Shown piece by piece: positions 60,101 to 64,000 of a stretch of 64,000 bases of DNA. The DNA comes from an uncultured Bilophila sp. Its GTDB lineage: Bacteria; Desulfobacterota; Desulfovibrionia; Desulfovibrionales; Desulfovibrionaceae. Both the position numbers and the translations under genes were made by a program. Each line of letters begins with the position of its first letter. Within the stretch, counting starts at the first letter, position 1. Below the pieces are notes generated by a model. It saw nothing but the letters and a program-made list of their open reading frames with translations, ran no database searches and was not told where the DNA came from. The stretch covers positions 1 through 64,000 of the forward strand of contig CAJUHZ010000003.1 in assembly GCA_910585945.1 (NCBI GenBank), given 5' to 3'.

Positions 60101-60669
60101 TCCTCATAATCGATGACTTCGATTTTCTGCACTTCGTGCGAGGTGCGGAAGCCGTCGAAGAAATGGCAGAACGGCACGCTCGATTCAATGGCGGAAAGAT
60201 GCGCCACCAGGGCCAGATCCATGCATTCCTGGACCGAGCTTGAGCAGAGGAAGGCGAAGCCCGTCTGACGGGCGGCCATGACGTCCTGATGATCGCCAAA
60301 AATGGACAGCGCGTGCGCCGCAATGGCGCGGGCCGAGACGTGGAAGACGCCGGGGAGAAGCTCGCCGGAAATCTTGTACATGTTGGGGATCATGAGCAGC
60401 AGACCCTGCGAGGCCGTGAACGTGCTGGTCAGCGCGCCCGCGGCCAGCGAGCCGTGCACCGCGCCGGCGGCGCCCGCTTCGGACTGCATTTCGCGCACGG
60501 TGACTGTTTGCCCCATGAGATTTTTCCGGCCGGCGGCAGCCCAGTCGTCCGCCAGTTCCCCCATGACGGAGGAAGGCGTGATCGGGTAAATGCATGCCAC
60601 ATCGCTCAGCGCGTAGGCGATATGGCTGGTGGCGGTGTTGCCATCCATGGTTTTCATTTTTTTCACCAT
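57136..60669 (-). CDS. por: Pyruvate:ferredoxin (flavodoxin) oxidoreductase, single-chain
   Basis: A 1177-residue fused PFOR oxidising pyruvate to acetyl-CoA and CO2 with transfer of electrons to ferredoxin. The pyruvate-binding domain starts MDGNTATSHIAYALSDVACI with YPITPSS; the two [4Fe-4S] motifs are CIQCCQCSYVCP and CLGCGSCAEVCP; the ThDP domain has GACAGCGETPYVK, NATGCSSIWGGSAP and IFGGDGWAYDIGYGG. The ATG at 60669 has AAGGAG eight bases upstream. The C-terminus lacks the roughly 60-residue extension that protects the D. africanus enzyme from oxygen. Confidence 0.98.
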   Translation of the reverse strand: MVKKMKTMDGNTATSHIAYALSDVACIYPITPSSVMGELADDWAAAGRKNLMGQTVTVREMQSEAGAAGAVHGSLAAGALTSTFTASQGLLLMIPNMYKISGELLPGVFHVSARAIAAHALSIFGDHQDVMAARQTGFAFLCSSSVQECMDLALVAHLSAIESSVPFCHFFDGFRTSHEVQKIEVIDYEDIRSLVNWEKVNEFRQNAMNPEHPHQRGTAQNPDIYYQGRERANPFYEATPAIVVEAMKKVASITGRAYKPFDYVGHPEADRVIIAMGSACETIEETLTHLNAQGQRVGLVKVRLYRPFSVDHLMRAIPATADTITVLDRTKEPGALGDPLYLDVCTAFMEKGEAPRLLAGRYGLGSKEFTPAMAKAVYDNMLSAGPKNHFNIGIIDDVSDTHLEIGEELNTVPEGTVQCKFFGLGADGTVGANKQAIKIIGDNTEQYAQAYFAYDSKKSGGFTVSHLRFGHSPIKSTYLVNQADYIACHKAAYVHQYDVLEGIKEGGVFVLNSDWNSLEALERELPAAMKRIIARKRLRFYNVDAVKVASEVGLGGRINMIMQTAFFKLANVLPFEQAVTLLKDSIRHSYGNKGEQIVNMNIAAVDKALDALQEIAVPAAWADAKDAPHGHTHDPEYVASVVRPILAQQGDKLPVSSFQPDGLVPLGTTAFEKRGVAINIPEWIPDNCIQCCQCSYVCPHAAIRPVLAEEAELAGAPASFVTKDAIGKELKGLKFRIQVYAEDCLGCGSCAEVCPAKTKALVMRPLEDQMADQVANLRYADANISIKDNLVARDTLKGSQLQQPLLEFSGACAGCGETPYVKLLTQLFGERMIIANATGCSSIWGGSAPTVPYTTNKDGYGPAWGNSLFEDGAEYGFGMMTAVAHRREKLALLIEEALKHDDLPPALTEAMNGWLANRDDADQSKQFGEAILAALSDAELPDDHVFDEIWEMNDMFTKKSLWIFGGDGWAYDIGYGGLDHVLASGQDINVLVMDTEVYSNTGGQASKATPLGSIAKFAAAGKRTGKKDLGRMAMTYGYVYVASVSMGANKQQVLKAFKEAEAYKGPSLIIAYAPCINQGIRKGMGKSMEEARLAVESGYWPLYRYNPDLAAEGKAPFTLDSKEPDGTLKSFLAGENRYAQLETLHPAEAQKLQAELEKSYKERYDLLKHLADAPVGQ

Positions 60670-61100
60670 GCGAGACTCCTTATTGTTGTCCGCCGCGCGG
60701 ACGGTCTTGCGCCGTATCTCCCGGAAGGAGCACGGAAAAAGTGGAATTCCCTACCGGCCAGAGCCGGCCCTCAGCATACACGTTCTTCCAATATCTCACA
60801 ATTGTCTGCCTTTCAAAAATCCGCAGACGCCTCCGTGCTCTGTCGCGTGTCGTCGGCAGGGCGTTTTCACGGTGAAAAGATTCTGCCATAAAATTGATTG
60901 ATTGAACAGTTTATTTTTGCGGGGGTAGACGAAATCTTTTGTCGCCGTGCGGCCGATGTGTCGTCAGAATTCTGGCATGGAAAGAGATCACGCTGATAAA
61001 CAGCATTGAATCTGCAGGGATACGCGCATTGGAACACATATTGCTTTCCCATTGTCAAAAACCCGTGAGAACCGGCAAGCCCCGGAAACGAGGAGGGCAT
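60670..61100. promoter_or_regulatory. Divergent control region of por and the YbjQ-like gene
   Basis: The 431 bases between the two divergent genes must contain both promoters. The palindrome TTTTCACGGTGAAAA at 60864-60878 (six-base arms, three-base centre) is a candidate operator near the middle. No -24/-12 sigma-54 element was found by eye. Confidence 0.5.
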
Positions 61101-61664
61101 ATGTTTTTTCTTCTGGGCGGCAACGAGAAAAAGACGCGCAAAGCGCCGGCCAAGGCTGACGGTGTTTCCGAGCGTGTGAAAGAGCTGTTTCTGAGCGGGC
61201 GTTTCCCCGTGGTCACGACAGATCGGGTTGAAGGAAAGGAAATATCCAAGGTGCTCGGCCTGGTGTGCTGCCGCGGCTATGACTCCGAAGAGGCTTTTTT
61301 CGGCATGGCTTCCCGCGCGGTGAACAAGGGCGCGCACGCCATTGTCGGCTATATTGAAAATGTGGCCTTCCACCCCGACGGGAGCAAGTATTTCTCCTGC
61401 TACGGCACGGCGGTCATGTTTGAATGGGAGCCGGAGGAAAAATTCGGGGCGGCCGCGCTGCTTTCCCTGAAGCGTCCCCAGGTCTCCGGCGTTCAGGAAG
61501 AAGTCCGGCAGGACTTGTTGCGTGCCGCCTCCATGCGGGACGAGAGCGTGCCGCCCCTTCGTCCGGGGATGCGCGTCAGCAAAGTGACGCCGCAAGACGA
61601 CCTGGGCCTTGATCTTGAGGATTCGCTGGCCGAAGAAATCGCCCCCCGCCAACGGCGCGGATAG
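61101..61664 (+). CDS. YbjQ-like heavy-metal-binding-type protein
   Basis: A 187-residue protein. The central 75 residues (FPVVTTDRVEGKEISKVLGL, SRAVNKGAHAIVGYIENVAF) follow the YbjQ/UPF0145 pattern of a small pentameric fold of unknown role. The last 60 residues are charged and unfamiliar. The ATG at 61101 has GAGGAGGG upstream. It ends in TAG at 61662-61664, whose last two bases begin a hairpin element. Confidence 0.75.
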   Translation: MFFLLGGNEKKTRKAPAKADGVSERVKELFLSGRFPVVTTDRVEGKEISKVLGLVCCRGYDSEEAFFGMASRAVNKGAHAIVGYIENVAFHPDGSKYFSCYGTAVMFEWEPEEKFGAAALLSLKRPQVSGVQEEVRQDLLRAASMRDESVPPLRPGMRVSKVTPQDDLGLDLEDSLAEEIAPRQRRG

Positions 61665-61799
61665 AGCAATTTTTCATGAAAAATTGCTCTGGCGGACGCG
61701 TATAAGCGGACGCCAGCGCCGTAATGAGCTTGAAAACCACGTTTTTTCGCGAACGATCCTGCAAAAATTCTTCGCAGAATTTTTGCAATCAGACACCAG
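61663..61799 (+). repeat. Chimeric multi-hairpin element at a TAG stop
   Basis: H1 is a new 13-base perfect stem AGAGCAATTTTTC / GAAAAATTGCTCT (61663-61690), followed by CTGGCG / CGCCAG, a core hairpin GCTTGAAAACCACGTTTTTT and the terminal hairpin identical to the CTAGTGTCTA type, ending CAGACACCAG. The first half is unlike either type and the second half is the CTAGTGTCTA type. It overlaps the stop of the YbjQ-like gene. Confidence 0.75.
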
Positions 61800-61896
61800 A
61801 TGCCGATACGCCTTGAGCGAACGCCTCAAGGCGTTTTCTCCCGGCGGCGTCAATATGGAACAGGCTGACGCCGCCGGGTTGTCCTGATTCGCATTC

Positions 61897-62250
61897 CTAC
61901 GCCCGGATGCCGTCGCGAAAAACTTCCAGATTGTTGGGTTCGCCTTCCTTGTGATCGTCGCGGTACAGGAGCGCCGACATGTAAAAGACGGAGCCGAGCG
62001 ACAGGGAGTGTCGCGCCGCGGCGGAGAAGCGCTTCAACTGTTTCACAACGGTCTCGCGCTGATCGGGCGCAAGGCCGTCCAGATAAGGAGTCGCGTTCCT
62101 GAAAAGCTCCGCCAGCAATTCGGCTTTCTGGCGCATTGCGTCACGGTAGGCGTCGGCATCGCCGGCAGCGGCGGCCGCCTTGCCTCTTGCTTCCAGCGCG
62201 GCCACATCCTGGCAACGCGCCTCAAGCCACTCCGCAAATGTCTTGTTCAT
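61897..62250 (-). CDS. Small helical protein of unknown function
   Basis: A 117-residue, mostly helical protein (FAEWLEARCQDVAALEARGK, NATPYLDGLAPDQRETVVKQ, SLGSVFYMSALLYRDDHKEG). I do not recognise a domain. GGGGGA lies ten bases upstream of the ATG at 62250. It lies between a repeat and an MFS gene. Confidence 0.6.
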   Translation of the reverse strand: MNKTFAEWLEARCQDVAALEARGKAAAAAGDADAYRDAMRQKAELLAELFRNATPYLDGLAPDQRETVVKQLKRFSAAARHSLSLGSVFYMSALLYRDDHKEGEPNNLEVFRDGIRA

Positions 62251-62428
62251 GGATGATTCCCCCGATATCTGCCGGTTCCCGAGTCGAGCGCGGGCCGCTC
62301 TCCAGCCTCAAGGCGATCTTTTGCCCATCCGCGGAAATACAACGCGCGCAATGAAAATGGTATAGACTCCGACCGCAAGGCGGAACCCGGGCCGATTTTC
62401 GGATAGCACGGGCGAGGTTGTTTTTCAA

Positions 62429-63601
62429 TCATCCCCTTTCGCTTGCGCGGCGGCAGGCAAGCAGCGCGCAAAAGCCTCCCAGCGCAAGCAGCGCGCCGGT
62501 CACGGCCGTGGCCGGATACCCGAACCCGAGCCGCAGGGTCAGCCCGCCGCAGAATGCGCCCAGGGCGTTGCCGATGTTGAAGCCTACCTGCGCCAGGGCC
62601 GCGCCGAGCATCTCGCCGCCCTTGGAGTGCCGGATAAGCAGCATCTGTTGCGGCGCGCCCAGGGCAAACATGCTGGCCGTGCACACGAACATGAGGCAGA
62701 GGGCCGGCAGGGGAGCGGCGGCCAGAAAAAAGGTCAGCGCAAGCGCAAGGCACACGAGACCCTGCGTGGAGGCGGCGATGCCGCCCGGGCTGAAGCGGCC
62801 GGAGGCTTTGCCGCTCAAGAGGTTGCCCGCGACCATGCCAAGCCCGGCCAGAGCCATGATCAGCGGCATCCTGGCGGGGGCGAACCCCGCGGTTTCCGTC
62901 ATCAGGGGCGTGATGTAGCTGTACCAGCAAAAGATCCCGCCGTTGCCGAGCAGAATGGCGAGCGTGAGCAGCCACGGCATGGGGGATTTGAGAAAGCGGA
63001 ATTGATTCCGGAAGGCGGCGCGCCCGTGGCCTGTGGATCCGGGCAGGGCCGGAACCCACAGGGCAATGGCGGCGGCGATGAGGCATCCCGCCCCGGCCAC
63101 CAGGGCATAGCCGGCGCGCCAGGAGACGAATCCGGCGATCAGTGTGGCGCCCGGCACGCCGGCCAGGTTGGCGAACGTGGCTCCGGAAAAGACAATGGCC
63201 AGCGCCATGAGCGCCCTTGCGCGATCCGTCAGCCTGTCGGCCACAACGGCCGCCATGCCGAAATACGCGCCGTGCGGCAGTCCGGCCGCGAAGCGAGCCG
63301 CCAGCATGTCCGCGGAGCTTCCGGCCAGGGCCGTCCACAGATTGCCGGCGATGAAAACCGCCATGAGAATGAGCAGAACGCTTTTCGGCGGCCGTGAGCC
63401 GGCAAGGACAGCCGTGGCCGGAGCGCCGACGCACACGCCGATCGCATAGGCCGAAATGAAATGACCGGCATCCGGCACGCTGACGCCAAGCCCCGTCGCC
63501 ACAGCCGGCAACATGCCCATCATGGAGAATTCGGACAGGCACATGCCGAACGTGCCGGCAGCCAGAGCCAGAAGACTTTTGGAAAGCGGGCTGACGGCCA
63601 C
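62429..63601 (-). CDS. MFS transporter (AraJ-like drug/sugar efflux)
   Basis: A 390-residue, 12-helix transporter of the DHA1/AraJ type. It starts SLLALAAGTFGMCLSEFSMM (helix 1 with the EF motif), has motif A-like LAGSRPPKSVLL and later KASGRFSPGGIA. Members export sugars or drugs; substrate is unknown. The start is GTG at 63601. It is 29 bases downstream of the zinc-ribbon gene on the same strand. Confidence 0.9.
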   Translation of the reverse strand: MAVSPLSKSLLALAAGTFGMCLSEFSMMGMLPAVATGLGVSVPDAGHFISAYAIGVCVGAPATAVLAGSRPPKSVLLILMAVFIAGNLWTALAGSSADMLAARFAAGLPHGAYFGMAAVVADRLTDRARALMALAIVFSGATFANLAGVPGATLIAGFVSWRAGYALVAGAGCLIAAAIALWVPALPGSTGHGRAAFRNQFRFLKSPMPWLLTLAILLGNGGIFCWYSYITPLMTETAGFAPARMPLIMALAGLGMVAGNLLSGKASGRFSPGGIAASTQGLVCLALALTFFLAAAPLPALCLMFVCTASMFALGAPQQMLLIRHSKGGEMLGAALAQVGFNIGNALGAFCGGLTLRLGFGYPATAVTGALLALGGFCALLACRRASERG

Positions 63602-63630
63602 GGATTTTTCCGGCGCTTTTACTGAGGCTC

Positions 63631-63870
63631 TCAGACGAAATCCGGATCCACAGCGGCCCGTCCGTCAGACAGCAGAACCTTGAGGAAGCGCACGGTGTGG
63701 TCATCCACGGGCAACAGCGGGAAGGGCTGGCCGCACGCGTCGCACAGCACCTGCGCCGGCTGCGTGGGCGCAAGCACGGTGGTCTTGCGGCCGCAGTGCG
63801 GGCACGGGTAGGAGAAAAGCAGTTGCATGTCGCAGGGAGCGACGGGTTGCAGAGGACGCCGGGATTTCAT
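63631..63870 (-). CDS. Small zinc-ribbon protein
   Basis: A 79-residue protein with two CxxC knuckles (CPHCGRKTTVLAPTQPAQVL and CDACGQPF) forming a zinc ribbon, followed by PLLPVDDHTVRFLKVLLSDG. The ATG at 63870 has GGAAC upstream. The function is unknown; such ribbons are common in Desulfovibrio, often as regulators or RNA-binding proteins. Confidence 0.72.
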   Translation of the reverse strand: MKSRRPLQPVAPCDMQLLFSYPCPHCGRKTTVLAPTQPAQVLCDACGQPFPLLPVDDHTVRFLKVLLSDGRAAVDPDFV

Positions 63871-63911
63871 CAATGGTTCCTTTTATGCGCTGGCGTTTTG
63901 TGGACCGGGCT

Positions 63912-64000
63912 TCATTCCGCCAGGTTGCGGCCCGTCATGGCGGCGGGCGGGGTTATGCCCCAAAGCCCCAGCAGCGTCGGCGCGATATCGCCAAGCTTGC
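63912..64000 (-). CDS. gpmI: 2,3-bisphosphoglycerate-independent phosphoglycerate mutase, C-terminus (partial)
   Basis: The last 28 full codons before the window edge read KLGDIAPTLLGLWGITPP then AAMTGRNLAE, the conserved C-terminus of GpmI, which interconverts 3- and 2-phosphoglycerate in glycolysis. The gene continues beyond 64000. Confidence 0.85.
   Translation of the reverse strand, partial: KLGDIAPTLLGLWGITPPAAMTGRNLAE

Noticed and set aside
1..64000. tRNA, rRNA or CRISPR array
   Set aside because: No T-loop-like GGTTCRANNC with matching acceptor stem, no rRNA segment and no regularly spaced direct repeats with unique spacers were seen.

Overview
The window is a GC-rich chromosomal segment from a bacterium that looks like a member of the Desulfovibrionaceae. 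The main signs are a CheB/HEAT-repeat/CheR/ParA/CheW/CheY/CheA cluster, a type III glutamine synthetase, a pyruvate:ferredoxin oxidoreductase-pta-ackA run, a flagellar-regulon gene with a textbook sigma-28 promoter, and several short proteins of the kind seen in Desulfovibrio. The taxonomic call is inferred from gene content; no rRNA or tRNA gene was found.

Layout. 0-6 kb: broken methyltransferase, sigma-28-driven small gene, RNase J, ribosomal proteins S9 and L13, an HD-domain protein. 6-13.4 kb (minus): uppP with a TetR regulator, a ClC channel, holB, an NFACT protein, dksA. 13.4-21.3 kb: glnN, a repeat-rich coiled-coil membrane protein, secG, tpiA, rimI, a degenerate NUDIX protein, mreB and its GAF partner. 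21.8-30.8 kb (plus): the chemotaxis operon. 31-43 kb: ACT protein, tatA, an unknown gene, HAD phosphatase, yggT, DUF465, ilvB-ilvN, a catalytically dead beta-lactamase/DUF302 fusion, ilvC, greA, mtaB. 43-50.7 kb (plus): yicC-remA-gmk-pyrF-TPR-recJ-PPIase, a lipoprotein and a SLOG-like protein. 51-64 kb: a PAS-GAF-GGDEF gene, a thioesterase, ackA, pta and por (minus), a YbjQ-like gene, an MFS exporter, a zinc ribbon, and the 3' end of gpmI.

Metabolically, por, pta and ackA convert pyruvate to acetyl-CoA, acetyl phosphate and acetate with ATP yield, and lie in one transcriptional direction. IlvB/IlvN/IlvC give the first two steps of branched-chain amino acid synthesis. GlnN handles ammonia assimilation. 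The chemotaxis block is a complete phosphorelay (CheA, CheW, CheY) with its adaptation enzymes (CheR, CheB), plus a HEAT scaffold and a ParA-like ATPase that probably places the array.

The most unusual content is intergenic. Two related families of multi-hairpin elements share the same order of five stem-loops and the same core hairpin, while their stems differ by paired changes. Four of them start exactly on the TAG stop codon of the gene just upstream and in that gene's orientation (HD gene, uppP, glnN, YbjQ-like gene). A separate family of about 160-175 bp elements has near-perfect terminal inverted repeats; one copy supplies the last codons and stop of holB. A 100 bp sequence is also present in two inverted copies. 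These repeats fill most of the non-coding DNA of the window.
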